15,553 nt of DNA from an uncultured Polynucleobacter sp. (GTDB lineage: Bacteria; Pseudomonadota; Gammaproteobacteria; Burkholderiales; Burkholderiaceae), in NCBI GenBank assembly GCA_937996825.1, contig CALKUJ010000037.1, positions 1 to 15,553 of the forward strand. Direction: 5' to 3'. The notes under the pieces were generated by a model. The model saw only the letters and a program-made list of their open reading frames with translations. It was not told the DNA's origin and did not search any database. Position numbers and translations under genes: made by a program. Within the stretch, counting starts at the first letter, position 1; the number at the start of each line of letters is the position of its first letter. This document shows, in pieces, positions 1-7,142 of this stretch.

Positions 1-1
1 A

Positions 2-1105
2 GAATCGCTCCTTGATTCATTGATTGCTCAAATCAAATTTTTGCGCATCAGTCCTGTAGAAAAATCTCTGATGGGTTTCATTGCAGGCAACCTCGATGAG
101 CATGGCTATCTGGATATTGAACTAGAGGATTTGGCAGAAGAGCTTCAATCTCATATCGATCCAGAAGATGGCAGCGCTCTTGAGCAAGTCAAAAGAGCCC
201 TAGTCAGACTCCAGCAACTAGAACCAGCAGGCGTTGGCGCCAGGGATTTAGCAGAATGCCTGCGCTTGCAATTAGAAAATTTTTCCGCTGGCAATCAATT
301 GATGATGGCATGGAAAATTGCTCACAGAATCTGTAGCGACTATCTTGATGTTTTGGCCAATAAAGATTTAGCCAGAATTAAAAAGCTTTTAAAAGTCGAT
401 GATGAGGACCTTCAGGATGCCATTCAATTAATCAAAACCCTGAAACACAATCCTGCTTCGGACTTTGAAATCCAGGTTGATTCAACCCTGATTCCTGATG
501 TGATTGTCAAAAATCATCAAGGGCAGTGGGTTGTATCCCTAAATCCAGCCGCTACCCCAAAAATCAGCCTTCACGAGGAATACGCGAAAGTTATCAAAGA
601 TAATCGTGGCAAAGAGGGCATGGATGGCTTACAGCAAAAACTACAAGAAGCTAGATGGTTGGTTAAAAATGTGCTACAAAGAAGTGACACCATCTTAAAA
701 GTTGCAAAAGCAATCGTGGATAGACAGCAAAATTTCTTCAATCATGGGCCGATCGCTATGCGACCATTGGTTTTGAGGGAAATCGCAGACACCATCGGCA
801 TGCACGAATCCACAGTATCTCGGGTGACCACACAAAAATACATGGCCACGCCTGCAGGCTGCTTTGAATTCAAGTACTTTTTTGGAAGTCAAATATCAAC
901 TGATACCGGTGGCTCGGTCTCATCAACAGCTATCAGAACTCTGATCAAACAAGCTGTTAGCGAAGAAAGCAAAGAAAAACCTCTATCAGACACCCAAATC
1001 GTCGATCTACTGGCCTCAAAAGGATTTGTGGTGGCTAGAAGAACCATCGCCAAATACAGGGAATCTCTGCGCATCCCTGCCGTTCATTTGCGCAGAAAAC
1101 AATAG
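2..1105 (+). CDS. rpoN: RNA polymerase sigma-54 factor RpoN, 3' part (start outside window)
   Basis: This is the alternative sigma factor that directs RNA polymerase to -24/-12 promoters and needs AAA+ activators to open them. The frame is open from base 2, and the codons before the first possible start (TTG at 20) read ESLLDS, which fits RpoN, so the gene begins upstream of the window. About 367 residues of a usual 450-500 are present; the glutamine-rich activator-binding N-terminus is missing. Counting from TTG 20, the core-binding region carries PAGVGARDLAECL (about 69-81). A helix-turn-helix lies at 252-270 (REIADTIGMHESTVSRV), and the RpoN box that reads the -24 element is at 339-348 (ARRTIAKYRE, with Ile where Val is usual). 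The stop TAG is at 1103-1105, and hpf follows after 10 bp, as in many proteobacteria. Confidence 0.97.
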   Translation, partial: ESLLDSLIAQIKFLRISPVEKSLMGFIAGNLDEHGYLDIELEDLAEELQSHIDPEDGSALEQVKRALVRLQQLEPAGVGARDLAECLRLQLENFSAGNQLMMAWKIAHRICSDYLDVLANKDLARIKKLLKVDDEDLQDAIQLIKTLKHNPASDFEIQVDSTLIPDVIVKNHQGQWVVSLNPAATPKISLHEEYAKVIKDNRGKEGMDGLQQKLQEARWLVKNVLQRSDTILKVAKAIVDRQQNFFNHGPIAMRPLVLREIADTIGMHESTVSRVTTQKYMATPAGCFEFKYFFGSQISTDTGGSVSSTAIRTLIKQAVSEESKEKPLSDTQIVDLLASKGFVVARRTIAKYRESLRIPAVHLRRKQ

Positions 1106-1115
1106 GGAGCAATAG

Positions 1116-1442
1116 ATGAATATAAAAATTTTGAGTCATCACGTCGAAATCACCCCTGCGATGCGCTCGCATTTAGAAGATAAATTAAAAAAAATTGGTG
1201 GTCATTTCGATCAAGTACAGAACATCACGGTCTCCTTATCAATTAATAATGAAAAAGAGAAAGATCTTCGAAATCACGCTGAAATCACGCTTCACCTGAA
1301 AGGCAAAGACCTCTTTGCGGAGGCCCACAATGGCGATATGTATCACGCAATGGACTTAGTCGTAGACAAACTCGATAGACAAGTGCTCAAGCACAAGGAA
1401 AAAGTTCAAGATCATCACCACCAAACCTTGAAAAACACTTGA
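1116..1442 (+). CDS. hpf: Ribosome hibernation promoting factor, short form (HPF/YfiA family)
   Basis: This 108-residue member of the HPF/sigma-54 modulation family binds the 30S decoding region and stores ribosomes as inactive dimers when growth slows. It begins MNIKILSHHVEITPAMRSHL, followed by a basic helix (EDKLKKIGGHF) and an acidic, conserved AEITLHLKGKDLFAEA block, ending with a second helix DLVVDKLDRQVLKHKEK. The length matches the short HPF form; the C-terminal dimerisation domain of long HPF is absent. The tail is rich in His and Lys (HHHQ). The start is supported by an AGGGAG Shine-Dalgarno at 1104-1109, overlapping the rpoN stop codon, six bases before the ATG. The position directly after rpoN is the classical one and suggests co-transcription. 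Confidence 0.95.
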   Translation: MNIKILSHHVEITPAMRSHLEDKLKKIGGHFDQVQNITVSLSINNEKEKDLRNHAEITLHLKGKDLFAEAHNGDMYHAMDLVVDKLDRQVLKHKEKVQDHHHQTLKNT

Positions 1443-1463
1443 TTAAATAGGCCAAGGCAATCT

Positions 1464-1469
1464 TATAAT
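1464..1469 (+). promoter_or_regulatory. Candidate -10 box (TATAAT) before ptsN
   Basis: A perfect TATAAT lies in the 38-bp hpf-ptsN gap and ends 11 nt before the ptsN ATG. A possible -35, TTGATT at 1439-1444, sits 19 bp upstream, wider than ideal. If used, transcription would start about 4-6 nt before the ATG, giving an almost leaderless mRNA, in keeping with the absence of a Shine-Dalgarno here. This is inferred from sequence alone. Confidence 0.4.
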
Positions 1470-1480
1470 GCACTGCACAC

Positions 1481-1933
1481 ATGAACGCCTTGGCCCAACT
1501 CATCACCCCCAACAATATCTCATTAGATATTGAGGTTTCTTCTCGTGAAGAGTTGTTTGTTTTCATCGCACAACTATTTCAAAAAAATCACGGTATTTCA
1601 GCAAAATCAGTCATAGCTTGCTTGGAAGAACGTGAAGCTCTGGGTTCTACTGCGTTAGGCAATGGCATTGCCATTCCTCATGGCAGAGTGAAGTTACTTG
1701 AGCAAGCTCACATTGGTTTTGTGAGATTAAAAGACGGCATCCACTTTCATGCATCTGATAATCATCCAGTCAAAGCATTGGTGATCATGCTTGTACCGGA
1801 AGCAGCGACTCAAGTACACCTGGACATTCTTGCAAAAGTGGCCCAAACCATTTCTGATCATAAAAACAAAAACATTCTGCTCACAGAGCCCAGTGCTGAT
1901 AAGATTTATCAATTACTGACCGCCTGGAATTAA
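1481..1933 (+). CDS. ptsN: Nitrogen-PTS EIIA component PtsN (EIIA-Ntr)
   Basis: A single EIIA domain of the fructose/mannitol class, 150 residues long. It takes phosphate from NPr/HPr on a histidine and acts as a regulator (potassium transport, nitrogen and carbon balance) rather than as a sugar transporter. The phospho-acceptor is His67 in NGIAIPHGRV, preceded by the typical REALGSTALG stretch (51-60). The N-terminus MNALAQLITPNNISLDIEVSSR matches betaproteobacterial PtsN starts, which is why ATG 1481 is chosen even though no Shine-Dalgarno precedes it. It lies between hpf and hprK, the usual betaproteobacterial order. No HPr, EI or membrane EIIBC gene is visible in the window. Confidence 0.95.
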   Translation: MNALAQLITPNNISLDIEVSSREELFVFIAQLFQKNHGISAKSVIACLEEREALGSTALGNGIAIPHGRVKLLEQAHIGFVRLKDGIHFHASDNHPVKALVIMLVPEAATQVHLDILAKVAQTISDHKNKNILLTEPSADKIYQLLTAWN

Positions 1934-1937
1934 TAAA

Positions 1938-2921
1938 ATGACCCAGCCACTTAATTTAGCTAGTGTCACCGCACAATCACTCTTTGATGCCAATATTTCT
2001 GAGTTGAAGTTAAGTTGGATTGCAGGTCTTGAAGGTGCAGACAACAGTTTCAGCCCTGAGGCAGTTAGACTTGCTTCATCATCATCAGATCTTGTTGGTC
2101 ACTTGAATCTAATTCATCCAGACCGCATGCAGGTTTTCGGTGTTCCCGAAATCAACTATTACGAAAAGTTAGATCCTGAAAATCGTAAGCGTGAACTTGC
2201 AGCATTGATATCTTTAAAACCACCCTGTTTGATCGTGGCCGATGGCTGCGAGCCTCATGATGATTTGGTGCTTTATTGCCAAAGATCATCAACTCCTTTA
2301 TTTAAATCGACCACATCCGCGGCTGAAGTCATTGACCGCTTGCGCTTATACCTGACCAAAGTTGGCGCACCACGCCTCACCATGCATGGTGTTTTCATGG
2401 ACATCTTGGGCATGGGCGTTTTGATCATGGGCGACTCAGGCCTAGGTAAAAGTGAATTAGGCTTAGAACTCATTTCAAGAGGTCATGGCTTGGTGGCTGA
2501 TGATGCCGTTGACTTTGCCAGACTGGGTCCCGATTACATCGAGGGACGTTGCCCACCAATCTTAAGAGACCTCTTAGAAGTTCGTGGTCTTGGTCTTTTA
2601 GATATCCGCACCATTTTCGGCGAAACGGCCGTTCGACGCAGAATGAAATTAAGACTGATTGTTCAATTGGTTCGCAGAAACGATGGTGAGTTTGAAAGAT
2701 TGCCAATCGATGGACAATCCATCGATGTTCTTGGCCTTCCTATTCGCAGTGTAAAAATTCAAGTGGCTGCTGGTCGAAACTTGGCGGTGTTGGTTGAGGC
2801 CGCTGTGCGTAACACCATTTTGCAATTACGCGGCATTGACACATTAAAAGAATTCATGGAACGTCAACGTCAGCTAATGGCATCAGAAGATGCCAACAAA
2901 AATCAAACTCGCCTCATTTAG
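1938..2921 (+). CDS. hprK: HPr kinase/phosphorylase HprK
   Basis: A bifunctional enzyme that phosphorylates HPr on a serine using ATP or pyrophosphate and removes that phosphate again. The 327 residues show the HPrK/P N-terminal domain (about 1-135) and the P-loop kinase domain. The Walker A motif is GDSGLGKS at 165-172, with Lys171 and Glu173. His150 and the ADD acidic pair (188-189) fit the catalytic set, and the family signature EVRGLGLLDIRTIFGE is at 214-229. It starts 4 bp after the ptsN stop without a strong Shine-Dalgarno, which suggests coupling. In proteobacteria HprK occurs with an incomplete PTS and has a regulatory role rather than the catabolite repression known in Firmicutes. 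Its stop lies one base before the rapZ ATG. Confidence 0.96.
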   Translation: MTQPLNLASVTAQSLFDANISELKLSWIAGLEGADNSFSPEAVRLASSSSDLVGHLNLIHPDRMQVFGVPEINYYEKLDPENRKRELAALISLKPPCLIVADGCEPHDDLVLYCQRSSTPLFKSTTSAAEVIDRLRLYLTKVGAPRLTMHGVFMDILGMGVLIMGDSGLGKSELGLELISRGHGLVADDAVDFARLGPDYIEGRCPPILRDLLEVRGLGLLDIRTIFGETAVRRRMKLRLIVQLVRRNDGEFERLPIDGQSIDVLGLPIRSVKIQVAAGRNLAVLVEAAVRNTILQLRGIDTLKEFMERQRQLMASEDANKNQTRLI

Positions 2922-2922
2922 T

Positions 2923-3828
2923 ATGCGCGTATTCATCATCACCGGAATCTCTGGCTCAGGCAAATCTGTTGCTCTGAATGCATTAGAAGATGCTGGATAT
3001 GATTGCGTTGATAACTTGCCAGTGGATTTCATCCATGATTTGGTTCAATCTCTTAGCAAGCAAGGAAGAGAAAAAATAGCTGTGGCTATTGACGCTCGTC
3101 GCGGGCAGTCCATCAAAGAGCTTCCAGCTATCATCGAACAATTACAACAACATCATGATGTGCGAGTTTTATTTTTAAATTCGAATACAGAAACGCTGGT
3201 GCAACGTTTTTCTGAAACACGCAGAAGACATCCACTATCAAAACCTGATGACAACAGAAGCCCTCAGGTTGCACTGATTGATGCCATTGAAAAAGAGCGT
3301 TTACTTTTGGCTGATCTTGCAGAAACTGCCCACAACATTGATACCAGCCACATCAAAGCCCACACACTCAGATCTTGGATACAAGATTTATTAAAAGACG
3401 AACGGCCAGGCTTAACCATTTTGTTTGAGTCATTTGGCTTCAAGCATGGCGTTCCAAGAGATGCAGATTTGGTATTTGATGTTCGATGTCTCCCAAATCC
3501 ACACTATGATCCGCAATTACGACCATTGACAGGCAATGATCCAGAAGTTGCCAACTTCTTAAGAGAACACCCTGAAGTACAAGCGATGGGTGACGACATA
3601 CGCCGCTTTTTAGAAACCTGGTTGCCGAAGTATCAAGCCGATCGAAGAAGTTATCTGACCGTTGCCATCGGTTGCACAGGTGGACAACACCGCTCAGTTT
3701 ATTTGGTGAACTGCTTGTTTGATTATTTCAAAAAGAAATCACAAGCAATTGCTGAAGCTGATCTGCATTTACTTATTCGCCATCGCGAACTAGATCTAAA
3801 CTCTTTAAAAAAAGAGACATCGGCTTAG
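2923..3828 (+). CDS. rapZ: RNase adapter protein RapZ (YvcJ/UPF0042 P-loop family)
   Basis: A nucleotide-binding protein of 301 residues. In E. coli its relative delivers the sRNA GlmZ to RNase E to control amino-sugar synthesis; in betaproteobacteria the role is less certain. The Walker A GISGSGKS is at 8-15 of MRVFIITGIS. Other family blocks are VAIDARRG (54-61), FGFKHG (171-176), a DLVFDVRCLPNPHY block near 182-195, and GCTGGQHRSV (250-259). A basic FKKK patch follows at 269-272. An in-frame ATG exists 33 bp upstream at 2890, inside hprK, but ATG 2923 is preferred because family members start directly with the strand leading into the P-loop. The last 56 bp overlap the 3' end of mutY on the other strand. 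Confidence 0.94.
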   Translation: MRVFIITGISGSGKSVALNALEDAGYDCVDNLPVDFIHDLVQSLSKQGREKIAVAIDARRGQSIKELPAIIEQLQQHHDVRVLFLNSNTETLVQRFSETRRRHPLSKPDDNRSPQVALIDAIEKERLLLADLAETAHNIDTSHIKAHTLRSWIQDLLKDERPGLTILFESFGFKHGVPRDADLVFDVRCLPNPHYDPQLRPLTGNDPEVANFLREHPEVQAMGDDIRRFLETWLPKYQADRRSYLTVAIGCTGGQHRSVYLVNCLFDYFKKKSQAIAEADLHLLIRHRELDLNSLKKETSA

Positions 3829-4831
3829 GTAAACCCAAGCCACCAATATCATCCAGAGCGAACCACTGCTGATTTTCTTTTAAACGAACACGCTTCTTTA
3901 AATGCACTTTGATTGGTTTGATCGTCATCTGGCGATGCGTGAGCACATGCTTGAAAGCAGGCATTACATGACATGGTTCTTTTGGCTGCTCCTGGATCTC
4001 CGGAAAACACCATAAGCCGGCCCAAATACCTTTCTCAGGTCTTTTTTCCAATAAGACTTGATTTTGATGAATCATCACCCACCAAGTCATATCAATTTTT
4101 TCAACTTTGACTTTTTTAACTTTTAAAGGAATTTGATTGACCCGTCCGCTTAAATGAGCAACACATGACTTCTTAAACGGACATGAGCCATTCTGAGGAT
4201 CGATGCAGGCAGGCTGATATTGCGTGCAATGGGTGGCACCGAAATCCATCAAACCTTGGGTATAAGCAATCAGATCAGATTTTTTATGGGGCAATAAATT
4301 TTCTGCATGCGCCCACAATTGATTGGTGTGTGTCGCCTTACTTAAATCTTGGTCAAACCCCCAAATTCTGGCTAACACTCTTTTTACGTTGCCATCTAAT
4401 ATGGCAGCTCTCTTGCCATATGAAAATACCGCAATGGCAGCCGCTGTCGACCTACCAATACCGGGCAAAGACTCCAAGACTTTAGGATCGCTCGGAAAGA
4501 TCCCATCGTGTTCAGTCATCACAACTTGGGCGCAGCGATGTAAATTTCTAGCGCGCGTGTAATAGCCCATTCCGCTCCACTGAGCCAAAACTTGATCAAC
4601 AGTTGCAGCACCCAAGTGCTCAACACTTGGAAAAATTTTCAAGAACTCATCGTAGCGATTCAGCACTGTTGAAACTTGGGTTTGTTGCAACATGATTTCT
4701 GATAGCCAAACTCGATACGCAGTTCTATTTTTTTGCCAAGGCAAGTCATGGCGACCTAATTTTTTTTGCCAATCAATCAGATCTTGTGTGAAGTTTTTTA
4801 CTTCTGAAAATTTCATTACTTTTTCTGACAT
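3773..4831 (-). CDS. mutY: A/G-specific adenine DNA glycosylase MutY
   Basis: This enzyme removes adenine mispaired with 8-oxoguanine in base excision repair. The 352 residues show the helix-hairpin-helix glycosylase domain with Glu45 (SEIMLQQTQV), the HhH loop LPGIGRSTA at 122-130 and Asp146 (LDGNVKRV). A NUDIX-like C-terminal domain that senses 8-oxoG begins at about 240 (MTWWVMIHQNQVLLEKRPEKGIWAGLW region). The four iron-sulfur cysteines are at 202, 209, 217 and 223. Their spacing is C-x6-C-x7-C-x5-C, whereas the classical MutY/Nth spacing is C-x6-C-x2-C-x5-C. The start at 4831 overlaps the mutM stop by 16 bp; a second ATG at 4816 overlaps the mutM TAA directly (TAATG) and is an equally possible start. 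The 3' end overlaps rapZ by 56 bp. Confidence 0.95.
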   Translation of the reverse strand: MSEKVMKFSEVKNFTQDLIDWQKKLGRHDLPWQKNRTAYRVWLSEIMLQQTQVSTVLNRYDEFLKIFPSVEHLGAATVDQVLAQWSGMGYYTRARNLHRCAQVVMTEHDGIFPSDPKVLESLPGIGRSTAAAIAVFSYGKRAAILDGNVKRVLARIWGFDQDLSKATHTNQLWAHAENLLPHKKSDLIAYTQGLMDFGATHCTQYQPACIDPQNGSCPFKKSCVAHLSGRVNQIPLKVKKVKVEKIDMTWWVMIHQNQVLLEKRPEKGIWAGLWCFPEIQEQPKEPCHVMPAFKHVLTHRQMTIKPIKVHLKKRVRLKENQQWFALDDIGGLGLPKPMSLFLKSLDLVRDGE

Positions 4832-5652
4832 TTAGAGCAAAAGTAAGTGGATCGTTGTCCTTGAACTATTTGCTTGATCGGAGTTTTGCACTTAACGCAC
4901 GGTAAGCCAAAGCGATCATAGACTTTGGTTTGCAACATGAAATGTCCAGGATTGCCATCACTGTTCACAAAATCTTTCAAGGTACTGCCACCCGCCTTGA
5001 TTGCGCGACTCAAAGTATCTTTGATTGCTGAGGCCAACATCGATGCCCTTGCCTTGGATAGCTTTCCCGCTGGCATCTCGGGATGAATACCTGCCAAAAA
5101 CAAGCTTTCCGAACAATAGATGTTCCCAACGCCGACGACTGCCTGCCCAGCCAGCAACCACTGCTTGATCGCAATTTGTCGCCCCTTGGCATGCTCGAAT
5201 AAATGCGATCCAGCCTTTTCATCTGAAAAATCATCTGAGAATGGCTCAACCCCTAATTTAGCAATCAATGGATGGCGTTCGATTTCGCCATCCTCATCAG
5301 GAGCCCACAATACGGCGCCAAACTTTCTAGGATCATGCAAACGCAATAATTTTTTACCAAAGCCAATTTCAACGCGATCATGTTTTTTGATCTCATCCTT
5401 TGGATTGGCAACTCTGAGCACACCAGTCATGCCAAGATGTATCAACAAATACCCATCTTCCATTCTGAACAAAAGGTATTTACCGCGCCGTTTGATTTGA
5501 GTCAGTTTTTTACCAAGCAGTAATTTTTTTAAATTTGCGGGTACAGGCCAACGCAGGCGGCCATCGTAAATGGCAACACTCGTGACAGTTTTACCGATAA
5601 CATGAGGCTCAACCCCCTGCTTGGTAACTTCAACTTCTGGTAATTCAGGCAT
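4816..5652 (-). CDS. mutM: Formamidopyrimidine-DNA glycosylase MutM (Fpg)
   Basis: A bifunctional glycosylase/AP lyase that removes 8-oxoguanine and ring-opened purines opposite C, the partner activity to MutY. The 278 residues begin MPELPEVEV, which fixes the start because mature Pro2 is the nucleophile and Glu3 is catalytic. Lys58 (RRGKYL) corresponds to the beta-hairpin lysine, Met75 (HLGMTG) and Arg109 (HDPRKFG) to the DNA wedge residues, and the H2TH region contains VGVGNIYCSESLF (about 163-175). The zinc finger is C252-x2-C255-x16-C272-x2-C275 with Arg267 in it. All key residues are present, so it should be active. Placing mutM directly upstream of mutY joins two arms of the GO repair system in one transcript. 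The start faces the TPR-LolB gene across only 35 bp. Confidence 0.97.
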   Translation of the reverse strand: MPELPEVEVTKQGVEPHVIGKTVTSVAIYDGRLRWPVPANLKKLLLGKKLTQIKRRGKYLLFRMEDGYLLIHLGMTGVLRVANPKDEIKKHDRVEIGFGKKLLRLHDPRKFGAVLWAPDEDGEIERHPLIAKLGVEPFSDDFSDEKAGSHLFEHAKGRQIAIKQWLLAGQAVVGVGNIYCSESLFLAGIHPEMPAGKLSKARASMLASAIKDTLSRAIKAGGSTLKDFVNSDGNPGHFMLQTKVYDRFGLPCVKCKTPIKQIVQGQRSTYFCSKCQKK

Positions 5653-5658
5653 ATGCCA

Positions 5659-5664
5659 ATTGTA
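5659..5664 (-). promoter_or_regulatory. Candidate -10 box (TACAAT) for mutM
   Basis: On the minus strand TACAAT lies six bases before the mutM ATG. No Shine-Dalgarno and no good -35 hexamer are visible in the 35-bp divergent gap. If used, transcription would begin close to the ATG, giving a leaderless mRNA. Confidence 0.3.
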
Positions 5665-5675
5665 GGCGGTGAGAT

Positions 5676-5681
5676 TAGAAT
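5676..5681 (+). promoter_or_regulatory. Candidate -10 box (TAGAAT) for the TPR-LolB gene
   Basis: TAGAAT ends six bases before the ATG at 5688, mirroring the mutM -10 candidate on the other strand. No convincing -35 is visible at 17 bp. An alternative reading is that GGTGAG at 5668-5673 is a Shine-Dalgarno for a GTG start at 5682. Confidence 0.3.
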
Positions 5682-5687
5682 GTGCTT

Positions 5688-7142
5688 ATGACGATAAAAC
5701 CTAAATTTTTGCTAAGCGTTCTGCTTGCCACTGCCAGTCTCCAAGTATGGTCTGCCCCGGCCAAAAGCCTTACAGAAGAGCAAATGTTTCAAATCTTGGC
5801 ATCAGAAATCAGCTTGCAGCGAGGAGAGGCGTCAGCGGCTTACCAAACCTATATGAGCATGGCCCGCTCCTTAAGAGATGGTGCGCTTGCTCAAAGAGCT
5901 ATGGAAATTGCGATTGCAGGCAATTCTCCAGAACTAGCTCTGGATGCGGCAAAACTATGGGATGAGATCAATCCGAAAGCTGCCAAAGAAGTATTAACCA
6001 CTCTTTTAATGCTGAATCAGAGATGGTCTGAGAGTGTAAAGCCAGCTCAAGTGCAATTAAGTCAACTGAAAAGTATTGCAGCCAAGGAAAAGTTAATCAA
6101 CTCTTGGCGCCCACTGTTAGCAAGAGCTCAAGATGAAGATGCCAGCCTCATCGCCTTTTTCAACATACTGCAAGCTTCCATTGCTCAAATCAATGATGTA
6201 GATATTCTTTACACCTTTTCATTGGGCGCTGAAAAAGTAAAAAATTATGATGCGATGGAAAAAACATTGCGCCGAATTATTCAGAAAAAACCGGATGATA
6301 AAAATGCACTCAATGCCTTGGGATACTCTTTTGCAGACAGAGGCATCAAGCTTGGTGAGGCAGTTAGCCTCTTGAAAAAAGCTCATCAGTTAGCGCCCAA
6401 TGATATGTATATTCTGGATAGCCTTGCATGGGCCAACTTTCGTCTAGGAAATACAAGTCTAGCGATTGAGCAATTAAAAAAAGCTTTTGAAACCAAACCA
6501 GAAGCAGAAATTGGTGCCCACTTGGGAGAAGCCCTTTGGACCAATCAAGACCGTAAAGGTGCCGATCTTGCCTGGAGAAAAGCTGAAGCATTGGATGCCA
6601 ACAATAAGACTCTCAAAGATACCTTGGCCAGACTCTGGCCAGATAGAGTTCCCAAGTCATCAAAAAAATCTTCGCAATTATGGGATGGCCGTTTTTCAGT
6701 CAAGGTCAGCAGTAACGATTCTAGGAATGGTGGTAGCGGTGCATTCACTCTGAGTCATGAAGCCCAAACCGATATCTTGGATATCAGAAATCCGATGGGT
6801 GGTGCCATGGCAAAAATCACCATCAATGCTTCGGGAGCCAAGTTAGAAGATGGTGACAAAATTTTTGAAGCGCATGATGCTGATGCATTACTGCAAAGCT
6901 ACACAGGACTCCCTTTGCCTGCAAGAGGCTTATCAAAGTGGCTAAATGGTGAAGCCAGAGTTGGCGCCCCCGCCAGCATTGAAAGAGATAATCAACTGAG
7001 AGCGCAAAAAATCATTCAAGATGGTTGGACCATGGCATTTCAGTGGACTGAAAAAAATCAAATCAAAAAATTAGATCTGACAAGAAAATCTCCATCAGGT
7101 CTGATTGAGATAAAAATAGTTTTTGAAGAGCTTGATGACTAA
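5688..7142 (+). CDS. Fusion of a periplasmic TPR protein with a LolB lipoprotein-insertase domain
   Basis: Numbering is from ATG 5688 (484 residues); a GTG at 5682 would add two. A type I signal peptide (MTIKPKFLLSVLLATASLQVWSA) precedes helical TPR-like repeats, clearest at about 190-315 with KPDDKNALNALGYSFADRG and LAPNDMYILDSLAW. At about 331 a LolB domain begins (LWDGRFSVKV) and runs to the end, including LDIRNPMGGAMAKI and the ADALLQSYTGLPLPARGLSKWL region. LolB takes lipoproteins from LolA and places them in the outer membrane, and normally is itself a lipoprotein. Here there is no lipobox and no cysteine in the whole protein. In related betaproteobacteria a longer TPR gene and a separate lolB usually precede ispE, so this looks like one gene made from two. 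It overlaps ispE by 8 bp. Confidence 0.85.
   Translation: MTIKPKFLLSVLLATASLQVWSAPAKSLTEEQMFQILASEISLQRGEASAAYQTYMSMARSLRDGALAQRAMEIAIAGNSPELALDAAKLWDEINPKAAKEVLTTLLMLNQRWSESVKPAQVQLSQLKSIAAKEKLINSWRPLLARAQDEDASLIAFFNILQASIAQINDVDILYTFSLGAEKVKNYDAMEKTLRRIIQKKPDDKNALNALGYSFADRGIKLGEAVSLLKKAHQLAPNDMYILDSLAWANFRLGNTSLAIEQLKKAFETKPEAEIGAHLGEALWTNQDRKGADLAWRKAEALDANNKTLKDTLARLWPDRVPKSSKKSSQLWDGRFSVKVSSNDSRNGGSGAFTLSHEAQTDILDIRNPMGGAMAKITINASGAKLEDGDKIFEAHDADALLQSYTGLPLPARGLSKWLNGEARVGAPASIERDNQLRAQKIIQDGWTMAFQWTEKNQIKKLDLTRKSPSGLIEIKIVFEELDD

Noticed and set aside
2890..2922. Longer rapZ start inside hprK
   Set aside because: The extra eleven residues are not found before the conserved MRVFIITGISGSGKS start. 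An A/G-rich stretch precedes this ATG, but there is no strong Shine-Dalgarno.
4183..4562. Open frames on the plus strand opposite mutY, and similar ones opposite rpoN, mutM, prs and the M16 genes
   Set aside because: They lie wholly inside well-recognised genes, lack Shine-Dalgarno signals and look like no known protein. They are shadows of the real coding strand.
7123..7134. TTG start of ispE inside the LolB coding region
   Set aside because: ATG 7135 sits right before the conserved KAPAKIN block with GAAGAG upstream, so the TTG is not needed.
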